Assembly: GCF_009730915.1 (NCBI RefSeq)
Contig: NC_052477.1
Span: forward strand, 1,691,699-1,755,698
Direction: 5' to 3'
DNA length: 64,000 nt
Source: Dioscorea cayenensis subsp. rotundata
Lineage: Eukaryota; Streptophyta; Magnoliopsida; Dioscoreales; Dioscoreaceae
The notes below the pieces were generated by a model, which was not told where the DNA came from, did no database searches, and saw only the letters and a list, made by a program, of their open reading frames with translations. A program made the translations under genes and the position numbers. This document shows, in pieces, positions 14,101 to 25,900 of this stretch. Each line of letters starts with the position of its first letter. The first letter of the stretch is position 1.

Positions 14101-16986
14101 GCAAATTTCCCTCGCTTTTCATTGATGCTGAGGAGATGAAGAAAAGGATCTAAAGCCGGAATTTGTGACAAATACTTTCTGCAATTCCCACTGGTACGCA
14201 TACACTTCACAAGAATTCCTGCTAATGCTACAACTTCTTCTAAATTCTTGTTCATTGCAACATTCACGAGTTTTGCGACAATCCGAGGCGAGCTGATCAG
14301 AGCCAAGTGCATGTTATTAGTCACATAGTCAAATGAAGTTACTAAAATTTCAATGATAGCGATCGAAGCCGAGGTTGGTGTCAATGGAAGAAATGCAGAA
14401 CCCTCTTTCTGATTGTTCAAGTTGCAAGCAACATCCACAAGTTGTGGGAGAAGTTCTAAACTTTTTATCTCCAAAGGTGATGGATGCAGCAAATAGATCA
14501 GTATAACAGCCTCAGGTATGTTTTTCTTTAGAGCACAAGCGAAATCACGCAAATGTTGATCTTTTTTCCTGATTTCCTCAATGATAGTTTTGTCTTCAGA
14601 AATCAAATACAAGAGTGTGGAAACCGATGCTCGTATAAGATTTTCTCTTTTGGATGCTGAAATGATCTCTAATAATTGGTGAAGTATCACATGCTTCAGT
14701 GATGTGTAATTTACCTCTGACTTGTTATTCAGCATTTCCCACACAGCCAAGACTTCGAGGCCAGCATCTTCGCTTTTGCCTCGACCTTCTGAGAAGCATA
14801 GCATTTCCACTGCCTTCTCAAATCTTCCTAGAAGTTGTATTCGAGTATCCTTCTCATAATTTGAGCTTTCCTCACTCCAATCTTTATCACTGTTTGACAA
14901 GTTCAATCTTTTCTTTGTGAAGTTTCCTCGCTGAACAAATTCTGGTATGCTGCATTTCTTCAGAAACTTCGACGGAAAATTACTGAAACATCGTATTTCA
15001 CGTGTCGGTGATCTCGCTGAGGGTACCCAATCTTCAAAATTGCATTTGGAGAAGTGATGAGACTCAACATCTCTTAAGCTCAACATTGGCAAACATAGTT
15101 TGTCTAGTGAACTTTGTGATTTTCTTGATGGTAATAAACTAGCATTCACTTCATTGACTTCATGATTGTTTAGATATGTAGACATTTCGGCCATGCATTT
15201 ATCCGAATAATCTACAGATGAGCTTTGGTCTATAAAATCACTATACACACACCAAAAGCAAAAAAATTAGTACACATAGTAACCATTTCAATTTGTTTTG
15301 CAATCAAATAGTTCATGATAAATACCGATCATCAAGTTTAGGTGCAAAGGCATTTGAATTTGCTGACATGACCTCGGCCGGGCTCCCTTCATTTTGCAAT
15401 TGTTCCTGATTCAGTATCGAATCGAATTCATTACTTCAGTACTAAAATCATTTCCGTGTTGTGATGCTTATGGTAAATTACATTGTGTTACCTCAGAATC
15501 TGTTGCTTCCGTAGTATCGATATTGGAGTAAAAGGGAGCCGGATGTATCAGATTGTGAATCTTCGAGCATTTCTTGGAGTCGTCTCATGTCGAAAGCTTC
15601 CTTGACATCCAGATGATGACTTCCATTGAAATTTTTCATAAGGTCTCTTCGGTCCTCCATTTCGGTAAAACTCTCTCTTTTGATGTATTCCTGAAGTTCA
15701 AGTTGGTAGACCATTTTAGCCTGTGAAATGACAAATATAATGAAAGTTACATGGTGCTGCCATCATTGTGTTTCTTATGCACAATTGAAGGAAAAAAAGA
15801 GAAGAGTGAACAATCACCAATTATGACATCGATACACGAAAATTGAGCTTCTAAATATACATACTTTCACTCGTTAGATCAACGAAAACATCGTTATTTT
15901 TTCAAATGAAAGACAAAGTTTTCACTTACATCATGAGAAACTGACTGGTTCAATGTTCCCTTAACAGACTCAGAATTCCCAGTGATCATGAAATTTCTGG
16001 AGCTGTCAATGCAAAGTGAAGAAGGATGAGATTGCATGGAAACTGTAAGCTTTTAAAGCATCCAAATTTCATCATCTTTAGTTGTCACATATAAAATATA
16101 TACAACACTAAACATGCTTGCTTTTTATTGCCAGTAAGACAGGTAGAAATTTCACAGGAATCTTGGCACCATTAGAACTTTTTCAGCAAAAAAGCTAAGA
16201 AACTTTTGCTTTTAAAAGTTTATCAGTAAGCATGCTCAACTTTTAAGCATGTAGTAGTGCTCATCCTCTTCATCCATGACACACTCAAATGTTTTCTATA
16301 TTTTCTTGAAAAGAATGAGAAGAACACTGTAATTAATACCTTTCCGGCAATTCACCATAAGAAACCACCTGGTAGTACATCAACCAATCTTTGTATCTTC
16401 TTGCTTGAAGTCTTGCAGCTTCATCAATGGCTTCAGCATTGCCTCGATAAGTTATCGAACCGAAAAAAGCTTCCCATGAATCAAGCTCAAGCTCTGTTCT
16501 TACCCATTGAGCAGAAACCAAGAAGCACTGAAGGAAGTGAATTGTCATTTGCCATTGATCACCTCTGAGCTTCCTAACAAGTGAGAGATAGAAATATGAA
16601 CAACATATTATGTACTGATTCGAAACTCCGGCAGTGCTACCGTTTTCTTCTAACAAAGCCGGTATCTGCAACATCTTCTCCGACTCAACCAGACGATGAT
16701 TCTTTTCATCTAAACATTCAGATTGAATAGCAATTTCAATGTTTTCTACACCCCAGTAAAGGTTAGAAAGAACAGAGTGTTCAGAGAATTCAAAGTAGTT
16801 GTGATTCTCAATGCTGAGTTTAGCACTGCACTTGAGTTGCAGTGATTTCCTGGCAATAGAATCAGAAAGGAAGTTGACAATATGATGGTCTACAACTGTT
16901 ATCAATTTGTGAATGGATTCAAGGTCTAGTTTTTGGTGGAGATGAAGTGGAGTTGGAGATTGTTGTGGATTGGAAACTGAAGCCAT
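11111..16986 (-). CDS. LIN-like ARM/WD40 protein, no U-box seen, frame break in exon 3
   Basis: Plant-specific LIN/CERBERUS family, whose best-known members are putative E3 ligases needed for root symbiosis. Sixteen exons: 16986-16340, 16002-15930, 15720-15492, 15405-15326, 15240-14062, 13916-13454, 13367-13070, 12915-12794, 12670-12551, 12403-12272, 12198-12076, 11975-11865, 11778-11632, 11552-11427, 11331-11215 and 11128-11111, about 1327 residues if exon 3 were in frame. The N-terminal domain has the family block SVLSNLYWGVENIEIAI and EKMLQIPALLEENG. Exons 5-7 form the ARM-like region. The C-terminus is WD40 (GYSDGTIKAWDIKG, LLSGSSDKTVRVWQ) and ends in LIKGWIPL. No U-box (CPIT...DPV type) is visible between N-domain and ARM region, unlike canonical LIN. 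Exon 3 is 229 nt, one base too long: the upstream frame reaches TGA at 15495-15493, while exons 4-16 need another frame. That is a real disruption, an assembly error, or unusual splicing. Confidence 0.88.
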
Positions 16987-17380
16987 GCTTTCTTGGATTT
17001 CTTCTTCAACTTGTAATAGATTTATAAGTTGTAAAGCATGTATTTCTTGAAAAACAGAGAGTATAACAAGAACTACAACAACAACAACAACTTAGAAAAA
17101 GAAGACATGGTTATGAAAGTTGGAAAAGAGAAAGAGGTTGAATGAAGACATGAGTTGAAGAGAGATAGAAGATAAGATGAGGTTGTGTTTGAAGGAGTAG
17201 GAAGAGATGAAGATGGAGATGAAGATGAAGAAGATGATAGTGAAGACATGATGGAAGTTTCGCTCGTGAATGGGGGAGGAGGACAAAATCCAGAGGAAAG
17301 AGTGGTCCTGAGCAAAGGACAAGACTGTGACCGTTGTTGCCTTAGTGCATTTTTCTTCTCTCCCTTCCTAAATGTAATAA
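16987..17380 (-). promoter_or_regulatory. 5' leader/promoter region of the LIN-like gene, truncated by gap
   Basis: The start codon at 16986 is preceded on the minus strand by purine/pyrimidine-biased sequence, including a GATGAAGAT-rich tract on the plus strand at about 17195-17245. The serine-rich open frames on the minus strand are by-products of this low complexity. The rest of the promoter falls in the adjacent run of N. Confidence 0.4.
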
Positions 17381-18380
17381 NNNNNNNNNNNNNNNNNNNN
17401 NNNNNNNNNNNNNNNNNNNNNNNNNNNNNNNNNNNNNNNNNNNNNNNNNNNNNNNNNNNNNNNNNNNNNNNNNNNNNNNNNNNNNNNNNNNNNNNNNNNN
17501 NNNNNNNNNNNNNNNNNNNNNNNNNNNNNNNNNNNNNNNNNNNNNNNNNNNNNNNNNNNNNNNNNNNNNNNNNNNNNNNNNNNNNNNNNNNNNNNNNNNN
17601 NNNNNNNNNNNNNNNNNNNNNNNNNNNNNNNNNNNNNNNNNNNNNNNNNNNNNNNNNNNNNNNNNNNNNNNNNNNNNNNNNNNNNNNNNNNNNNNNNNNN
17701 NNNNNNNNNNNNNNNNNNNNNNNNNNNNNNNNNNNNNNNNNNNNNNNNNNNNNNNNNNNNNNNNNNNNNNNNNNNNNNNNNNNNNNNNNNNNNNNNNNNN
17801 NNNNNNNNNNNNNNNNNNNNNNNNNNNNNNNNNNNNNNNNNNNNNNNNNNNNNNNNNNNNNNNNNNNNNNNNNNNNNNNNNNNNNNNNNNNNNNNNNNNN
17901 NNNNNNNNNNNNNNNNNNNNNNNNNNNNNNNNNNNNNNNNNNNNNNNNNNNNNNNNNNNNNNNNNNNNNNNNNNNNNNNNNNNNNNNNNNNNNNNNNNNN
18001 NNNNNNNNNNNNNNNNNNNNNNNNNNNNNNNNNNNNNNNNNNNNNNNNNNNNNNNNNNNNNNNNNNNNNNNNNNNNNNNNNNNNNNNNNNNNNNNNNNNN
18101 NNNNNNNNNNNNNNNNNNNNNNNNNNNNNNNNNNNNNNNNNNNNNNNNNNNNNNNNNNNNNNNNNNNNNNNNNNNNNNNNNNNNNNNNNNNNNNNNNNNN
18201 NNNNNNNNNNNNNNNNNNNNNNNNNNNNNNNNNNNNNNNNNNNNNNNNNNNNNNNNNNNNNNNNNNNNNNNNNNNNNNNNNNNNNNNNNNNNNNNNNNNN
18301 NNNNNNNNNNNNNNNNNNNNNNNNNNNNNNNNNNNNNNNNNNNNNNNNNNNNNNNNNNNNNNNNNNNNNNNNNNNNNNNN
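17381..18380. other. Assembly gap of exactly 1000 N
   Basis: One thousand undetermined bases. The round length suggests a placeholder scaffold gap rather than a measured distance. Flanks are the LIN-like upstream region and AT-rich intergenic DNA. An open frame that spans the Ns is an artefact. Confidence 0.98.
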
Positions 18381-19661
18381 AAAAAAAATTATGGGAGTAT
18401 TTTTAATTTGAAAAACAATATAGAGTCGTTTTTAACGTTTAAAGTTTAAACTTTAAAAAGCAAGAGTAAGCCATTTAAAGATAATTTCATCATTGAACTT
18501 TAGACCATAAAGAAAGAATAAGACAAGTAAAAGACTAAATTGCCCCCCATTTCCCTGATGAAAGTACCTTATTTCACCTTGAAATAATCTACCAAGTACC
18601 AAACTCATGTTATAACAGTTAATTTTTTAAATATAAATATTTAAAAATTAAACTTTATATTTTAAATTTAATATCAAAATATTTAATTTTGGTCATTATT
18701 AATTACTCGATGTTTGATAAACTCACATAATTTTTTTTCTCAATTTAATAATTAAAAGAATAATTATAAAGTCATATTTTTATTGTTACCACTGCTATAG
18801 CCGAGTAGTAAAACATTTAACCCTCATGCAGAAGGTCGAGTGTTTAATTTTGAGAAAAGGGTGAGATCGAGTGTTTGACTTTTAGAAAACGATGGCTTAT
18901 TCACATTGTTAAAAAAGAAAAATAAAAAAACTACACTCTTATCATCCAACTAAGCAGGTCACAATAGGTTCAAAAGGAATTTAATCACACAATTTAAACA
19001 TTTTCAAAGGTTCCAATTCAAATTAGAGTCATTTTCATGTGGAATTTAAACATTTTCAAATGTTTACATCTATTCAAGGGTATGCAAACACACTACTTCC
19101 TTCTTCATTGCTGATCATTCTATTGCATCTACACTAACATCAATTCTTATAAATGCAGTTTCCTTTTACCATGATACATCAAAAGTTGGACAACAATGAT
19201 CATGCAATTAAACTACAAAAACAAAGAAAGAACACATGGGATCCAAATTTAAACAAAGGCAACAAGAGACGACAATATCGATCCTCTAATTCTAGTAATT
19301 AGATGAAAACATCTCCAACAGAAAGGCATTGCAATAGCCAATAAGTGAAGCAATGAATACCGGACCGGTTACACACTCAAAGATAGCATGATGCATCAAT
19401 TCCATTCATACAGGTCATTATACTCACAAGATCATGAAATAAGGAAGCAGGAAGATGATGATCCAAAGTTTTTGATGGCACTAGTTGTATTTCCAAAAAT
19501 ATAATAGTTCATATGATTTTGACTTCAATGTCCTATACAACAAAGCAGATGCAAGAAGCATTTATTAGCATGTGTATTTCATCACCATTGTTTTGATTAG
19601 CATGACATCGAATAATTGTATAAAAAAATAAGGTTAAAAAGAAGGTCACCTTATTGGAGCT
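18381..19661. other. AT-rich intergenic region
   Basis: Apart from one SINE-like remnant, I see no gene. The part nearest the DnaJ stop codon (about 19300-19660) is likely its 3' UTR and downstream sequence. Confidence 0.5.
18780..18935 (+). repeat. Decayed tRNA-derived SINE remnant
   Basis: TAGCCGAGTAGT fits a pol III A box, and GGTCGAGTGTTTAATTTTG about 45 bp later resembles a mutated B box. The segment ends in an A-rich tail (GAAAAATAAAAAAAC). The overall layout matches plant SINEs, but the B box is degenerate and no target-site duplication is evident. Confidence 0.45.
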
Positions 19662-20678
19662 TTATGTTGCTTCAAGACTTTGTAACCTATCACAATGTGG
19701 CAATGAAGAAAACCTCGACCTTTGACGCCGTTGTAGTTCAATATGACAATTCCGTCTAAGCAGACTTTTGTAACTCTTCAAAACATTCTCTTCAATTTTA
19801 TGTCTCGCATCACTTCCATGAGGGAATTGGTGATCGAAATCTGATGACTTGACAAAATATTCTATACCATGTTTCTCAATGAGCATTGGAACATGATACG
19901 CGTATGTCTTTCGAATTGAATATTGTGGCTCCGAGGAAGAAAAGAGGAATAACAACAGACTAAGAAAGATAAACAGTGTCTGAAGTAAGACAATCAGAAA
20001 GAGAACATCCCTATAAAACATCTGTTCCCCTTGTCGCCGGGGAACTGTTTTTGCACGATGAACTTGTCGAGTTTGAAACACATTATTCTTAGTACCATAA
20101 TAAAATGATCCAGAAATTTCATCCGGATTAAAATTCTCATCGAATACATCATAACTTGCAGCCGTCCTTCTCCTCCTACTCTTCCTTGCATACTCATCAT
20201 CATAATTAAACCCATTGGCCTTGCGACAACTAACTTGATCATAATGTGACCGAGATTCCTCATTACTCAAGCATTTGAAAGCATTACAAACAATCTTGAA
20301 TGCCTCCTCGGAACCGGGAGCTTTGTTCTTGTCAGGATGAACCTTAAGAGACAACTTCTTATATGCTTTCTTGATCTCCTCAAAAGAACAACTTTTATCA
20401 ACTCCAAGTATTGAATAACAATCACTATTATTCCTCCTGATTTCTCTAACCAATCTAACCTGTTCTCCACTGTAATCAGATATCATTTCTTTGGCATCAC
20501 AAGTGGAATTGGCACTCTTTAAATTCTCACAAGCAATCAAAAGCTCAAAAATTGGAACATTATGGTCCAATCTCTGAGCAATTTTTATGAATTTCAAAAC
20601 TCGCTGCTTGTCACCAGATTTCAGCGCAGCTTCTGCCAAATGAACACATCTCATAGCTTCATCCTTGTTACTATCCAT
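19662..20678 (-). CDS. DnaJ (type III) co-chaperone with TM segment and DUF1977
   Basis: Single-exon gene of 338 residues in the DNAJB12/DNAJB14-like family, membrane-anchored J proteins that recruit Hsp70, typically at the ER. Residues 1-60 are helical and begin MDSNKDEAMRCVHLAEAALK as in plant relatives. The J domain spans about 86-148 with the catalytic HPD at 114-116 (KLSLKVHPDKNKAPG). A basic linker follows (KSRRRR at 166-171), then one hydrophobic segment at about 225-246 and a DUF1977-like tail with YSIRKTYAYHVPM. I chose the ATG at 20678 rather than the in-frame ATG 27 nt upstream because the family starts at MD.NKDEA. The nearest upstream gene in this orientation is beyond the N gap. 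Confidence 0.92.
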   Translation of the reverse strand: MDSNKDEAMRCVHLAEAALKSGDKQRVLKFIKIAQRLDHNVPIFELLIACENLKSANSTCDAKEMISDYSGEQVRLVREIRRNNSDCYSILGVDKSCSFEEIKKAYKKLSLKVHPDKNKAPGSEEAFKIVCNAFKCLSNEESRSHYDQVSCRKANGFNYDDEYARKSRRRRTAASYDVFDENFNPDEISGSFYYGTKNNVFQTRQVHRAKTVPRRQGEQMFYRDVLFLIVLLQTLFIFLSLLLFLFSSSEPQYSIRKTYAYHVPMLIEKHGIEYFVKSSDFDHQFPHGSDARHKIEENVLKSYKSLLRRNCHIELQRRQRSRFSSLPHCDRLQSLEAT

Positions 20679-22115
20679 GATCAAACAAAAGCCCTCAAAC
20701 ATCAAATTCTAGTGGAAATTTAAACCTAGATGCCCACCAATTAGGGCATCAAAACTCACAAAAAGAAAGAAACTTTCAATAATTCTGATTAAATAACTGA
20801 ATTTCAAACTTGAATCTAAAAACTGAATATCATTCACCCAATTCTGTGTTGAAGTCTCAATCAAAACACCTGAACAAGATGAATTTGAGCAAATTCCGCA
20901 CCAAATTCTTCAGAAAAAGTGATACAAATTGCGAGAAGTCGAAGAGGATGATGGCAGGATGGATTACCAGATGATCAGAGATTTCGGAGTTGATGGCGAT
21001 GAGCAGAGGGATGAAGGCAGGAACAGCTGCAGTAGAACTTTGGAGGATCTATGGAACATTCTTCTTAATTTTATAGACATTAATATTAATAAAAATATTA
21101 TTTAAAAATTATGTTAAAAGATTAATATAAATGTATTTTATTTTTATTAATATTGAGAATAAACAATACTTGTTTGCGGTAAAATCACTCGGCAGTGCAC
21201 AGACAAGTGCAAGTGTTAGATAAAAAAAAGTTATTAGCTCAGTATAATTTTTACAAATCATAAATAATGTATATTAAAATGAAAATTCAGATGATATGGC
21301 ATGCTGTGAAGGATGTTGCTGACTTGGTTTACCTCTGGTTGACGTGTATTTTTTGGCAGTCAGGTTATTGCTGACTTGGTTTATCTCTGGTTGACGTGTA
21401 CTTTTCAACAGGTTAAATTACATTTGCCGAAATCTCACATGTCATCTTTCGATTAAAAAAAATTAGTGTCCATTAAGTAAAAAGATACAAATCAAAAGTC
21501 AATGAAAATAATAATAATAATAATAATACTAGATAACTAACCAAAATTTTTACTCGACATTACTAATGCATTTTAACCCCTCAAGTCACTTTTATCCTGT
21601 TTAGGATGGATGATCTTCTGTAATGTTTGCTTTTAAGATATCATTAGCATTTGTTATAATAATCATTGCTCTTTTTTTTATATTGTTAGTTTGCTCTATT
21701 TAGAGCTTTTTACTGTTCTATTTTTAGTAAAAAAATTAACTCAAAATCAAATGTAAAATACAATAGATAATTTGGTTTAAAGAAAATAAGAGATCAGCTT
21801 TTGTCAATTAAATTTTATACGGGGCTCAGTTTATAATTTATGTCACAGTCCCAAAAACCAGGGAAATGTTTATTTTTTTAAATTTATTAAATAAAATAAA
21901 ATGGAACTCAATGGAATAATGAATGTGTGTGTGTTTTTTTAATAAATTATTTAAAAATTGAAGATTTTACACTTCCCAAAAACTTACAAGACCAAAACAG
22001 TAATTTTCAATGAAAACAATTCATCTAACCAATGCCTCGAGATAAGTAACATCAGATCTACGGTCATCTGGGCTTTGCGCAGATTCAAATTTCCACTTTT
22101 GCCCCTTAGCCCCTT
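20679..22115. other. Divergent intergenic region between DnaJ and SR genes
   Basis: Holds the DnaJ 5' leader and promoter and the upstream region of the SR gene. Visible items are an imperfect direct repeat of about 33 bp at 21317 and 21368 (TTGCTGACTTGGTTT then CTCTGGTTGACGTGTA) and an (AAT)n tract at about 21508-21527. No gene is seen. Confidence 0.5.
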
Positions 22116-22119
22116 CCTT

Positions 22120-22127
22120 TATAAATA
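22120..22127 (+). promoter_or_regulatory. TATA box of the SR splicing factor gene
   Basis: TATAAATA lies about 25-35 bp upstream of a pyrimidine-rich stretch (CTCTCTCCG at about 22141) that makes a good transcription start region. The 5' UTR would then be split by an intron whose acceptor TGTGACAG ends at 22973, just before the start codon. A 5' UTR intron is usual for plant SR genes. Confidence 0.6.
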
Positions 22128-22979
22128 CACACACCTAATGCTCTCTCCGTTTAGAACTCTCTGGAAGCCAAAGCTCTGCTCGTTGCTCTTCCTCTCCGAA
22201 GGTCGTGGTAATCTCGTTCTTGAATCCTTCTCTTCTATCGATTCCCTTTGATTTTTATAGGTTTTCTTCTTGGTTTGTTGTTCTTAGATCACTGGAAGGA
22301 CTCGTGTTGTTGGGTTTTGAAGAATTTTTTTATTTGTTTTTGTATTGGATTCTTGAAACCCTAGGGGTCGCAGTGAATTCACCATTCTGTTTTAGGGGTT
22401 TTTTGTTTATTTCCGTGATTCTATTGTAGCATGGTGTTTTACTGTAAAATTTTGATGTTCTTTGGTGGGGATGTTGTTCCATCTTATGAATTCAGGTGAT
22501 TTTTTTATGCAATTTTCACTGTATATCCAACTTATTGAAATTTTTGGGTTACTTTTGAATTGGACTTTTATCTTTAGGGTTTTAGTCTTGATTCTCCAAG
22601 TTTTTACTGCAATTTTTCTGTCAATTGATGTCTGATCATTAAATCATCTTAGGGATGTGTGCTACGAATTTGTGTAATTTAAAATCCTGTAAGTCGCGTT
22701 AAGAAAAGCATCATCTTGAAAATATTCCTTTTTAGGCTGTGCCTGAATTTCAAGGGTTTTGCGCTATATTATTGCTTTTGTTGCTATGGGTCCTACTAGA
22801 ATCTTGTGTTATTAGTTTTCATCAGATTAGTTTCTTTTTGGCTCTGGTGTTCTTATTAAAGCCATGAACTTTTGTTTGTTTGTTGCTTCCTTATTTTAAC
22901 GTGACAATAATTTGTTGATTTATGTTGTTGGTTTGGTTTTGTTGAGTTTCTATATATTTTATATGGTGTGACAGGAAAC

Positions 22980-25900
22980 ATGAGTAGTCGTGGGAGTCGC
23001 ACCATATATGTAGGTAATCTTCCTGGAGATATTCGGGAGCGGGAAGTTGAAGATCTGTTCTACAAGGTTGTTGTGCCACTGCTTTTGATCTTTGCTTTCT
23101 TTGAAGTTTTAAAGTATCCTATTACACATCTATTGTTTTAATGTGACCTCAAGATTTTTAATTTTTTTGTGATAATATTTATTCTTTGTCAGTCTTTTGT
23201 TTCAGCTGAGAGTAAGTTGCAAGAATTCTTGTTTTTTGACAACATAGATTATGTACCAAGGTTTTTAGATGTCTGCCCCTTTTGTTGTATTGGACATTAT
23301 ATTGTTTCTTGAAGGAAGTTGGATCTGCACCGTCGATATTGAGTACATTCCTGAAAAGACTTTTGGAAAGGAATGGCGTTTGGCATGAATATAAGTTTAT
23401 TTTACTATCCAAGCAGATCTAGTACCTTGTGCTTTTAAGTGTGCTTTAGCTATACTTGTGTTCAATACACTAGCATTCAACTCTTATTAAGCAGCTGTCA
23501 AGTGTATCAAAGGTGATGCTATCTTGATACATATTAATTTCTTTAGTGTTACCCTTAGGGATGCTGCTCTGACTTCTAGGTAGCAAATGACTGTGTTAAT
23601 GATAAATATGCTTTGATTGATTAGTAATTAGAACTATTACTGTGCATTAACATTAACATCTTTGATTTTTTGTCATGTGTGATAAAAATGTATTTTTAAA
23701 TTTATGAGAAGTGGCCAATTCTAGCTTGATCTACTATTTTACATTTTTCTAGGTAGAATGATGTTCTATCAAATCCCAGATAGACTGGTATTTTCTGAGC
23801 TATATTTCTGGATGTGTAACCATTGATTCCTTCTAACTGTTTTCTTCCAGTATGGACCCATTATCGACATTGATCTGAAGATACCTCCAAGGCCTCCAGG
23901 TTATGCTTTTATTGAGGTATTGGCCTCTTAGTAAATTGTTTTAAATTACTTTGAGAAACTTTGCTACCAATGACTTATGATCCTTGGTTGACCTTATGCA
24001 GAGGGCTAATTACTTAGCAATTTCTTGTAGTTTGTTATCTTAATTAAGTTTGTTGCTTTTCTTTCATTTACATTTCACTCTGTGTCTGTGGTCTTGTTTC
24101 ATATAGTTTGAGGATTCTCATGATGCTGACGAAGCTATTCATGGCCGTGATGGATATAGTTTTGATGGCCATAGATTGCGTGTAAGCTTGAATCTTCATA
24201 TTCATGTTTTGCACCTTTTCTTCTTTCTTGGTTAAAGTATTTGTCTTATGCAGGTGGAACTGGCTCATGGAGGAAGAGGCCATTCATCGTCCTTTGAGCG
24301 CCGTAGTAGTTACAGCACTAGTGGAGGTGGCCGTGGAGGTGTCTCTAGACATTCAGAGTACCGTGGTATGTTCTGGATTGTAATTCTGCAGTTGTTATTT
24401 AAAAGTTGTATGTTAATGTACTTAATGTGATTTGTCATATGTTGTGTTGTTCAGTTTTGGTTACTGGTCTTCCATCATCTGCCTCATGGCAAGACCTTAA
24501 AGTAAGCTTTGTTTGCTTTCTGGTTAGATCTTCTTCATTTTCCAAATTTAGCATGTGCTATTCTGATGCTTTCTTTATATACCCTGTCATTAGGACCATA
24601 TGCGTAGAGGTGGTGATGTCTGCTTCTCCCAAGTGTACCATGATAGTAGAGGTGAGTTCATTTTTAGTTTTAAGTTTGAATAAGTGAAATCTCATTATTT
24701 GGAAGAGAACTTACTAGTTACAAGTGAAGTTGGTTGTCTTCAATTTACTTTATGTTTGTCACTTAAAATTTGACTTCGGCAAAAGAGCCTTTGTTTAACA
24801 ATTTAAGGAATTACTGAATACATGGTTGTTCTTCTGTATCTGGCTTTCTCTTCTTGAAAATTGGGGATGGCTGCATGCTAAGATGCGTTAGCTAATATTT
24901 GTCTACTTTCTTCTCATGGAAATGCAATAATCTTGGTGCTTCTGTTGGGTGTAGGGTCTGTTTGAGATGTTTTTAAATGATGCACTGGAATCCTGATTTG
25001 GGTGTGGAATTATTAGAAAATCTTGACGTCCCAAATGACCTGCTTTCAAGGGTGGTTATTAAATCATCTCTGATTTGACGTCAACAAAACATAGCTCTGT
25101 TAGCAACCAGGGATTGAGTCTGTTCTAAAAGCTTCTGAAATTTTCCCTAATGGCTCCCATTAGAAATAAATTTTTTTGAAATGATAATGTGTTCAATGAT
25201 ATTGCTTATTTGTTGTGGTTATTGGACTTGAGTCACTACTTACAAACATTACATGGACATACTTTTTGGTAGTCTCATATTTTTTCTAATTTCAGTTGTT
25301 AAAACCATGTGAACCTGTTAGTTAACTGCTGCATTGTGTTGGTGTCCCAGTCGAGTTTCTTGGGCAATGAACATATATATATATATATATTTAATTATGG
25401 AAATGCATCTCCACTAGAGGCTTTTGGGCTTGTAAATGCTCATGCCATCTTGATTGACAAGGATGTAACAATGACTAGTGAAGATCTTTCTAAGTTTAGG
25501 CCTATGGTATGGACTTATTCATCACCTTGTTTATGAAGTTTTTATTACAGTCATAGTTGTCAAAGAGGTGCACCTACTGGCGCAAGGCACAACAGTCAAA
25601 GGGATCTTAGGCACGGCTCCATAACATCTACCAATTTTGTTACATTTTCTTAGTTTTATTTTGACTTTTAATCTTTTCCACACATCTTAATGATTGAAAA
25701 TGATTGAAAATGAAAGGAGCCTACTTAAAAGTAAAACATGCAATCAAAATCCACTTAAAATTAAGGCAACCACATCCAAGTAGAACACAAAGCTCAACAC
25801 TTCAATTTGGGGCCATCTAAGGGGAAAGATATGACATTTGCTAGTTTGAGTACCCTCTTAATTCTTAGAGATTGTGATAATGAGGAAGAAAATTTTGGAG

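Noticed and set aside
17073..17322. Serine-rich minus-strand open frames upstream of the LIN-like gene
   Set aside because: They mirror the GAT/GAA-rich low-complexity leader and show no conserved motif.
17185..18411. 408-codon open frame
   Set aside because: It consists mostly of the 1000-N gap; only short low-complexity ends are real sequence.
24955..25075. Tourist-like MITE in SR intron 6 (GGGTCTGTTTGAGA ... CCCAAATGACC)
   Set aside because: The ends are only loosely complementary and no 3-bp target duplication is clear.
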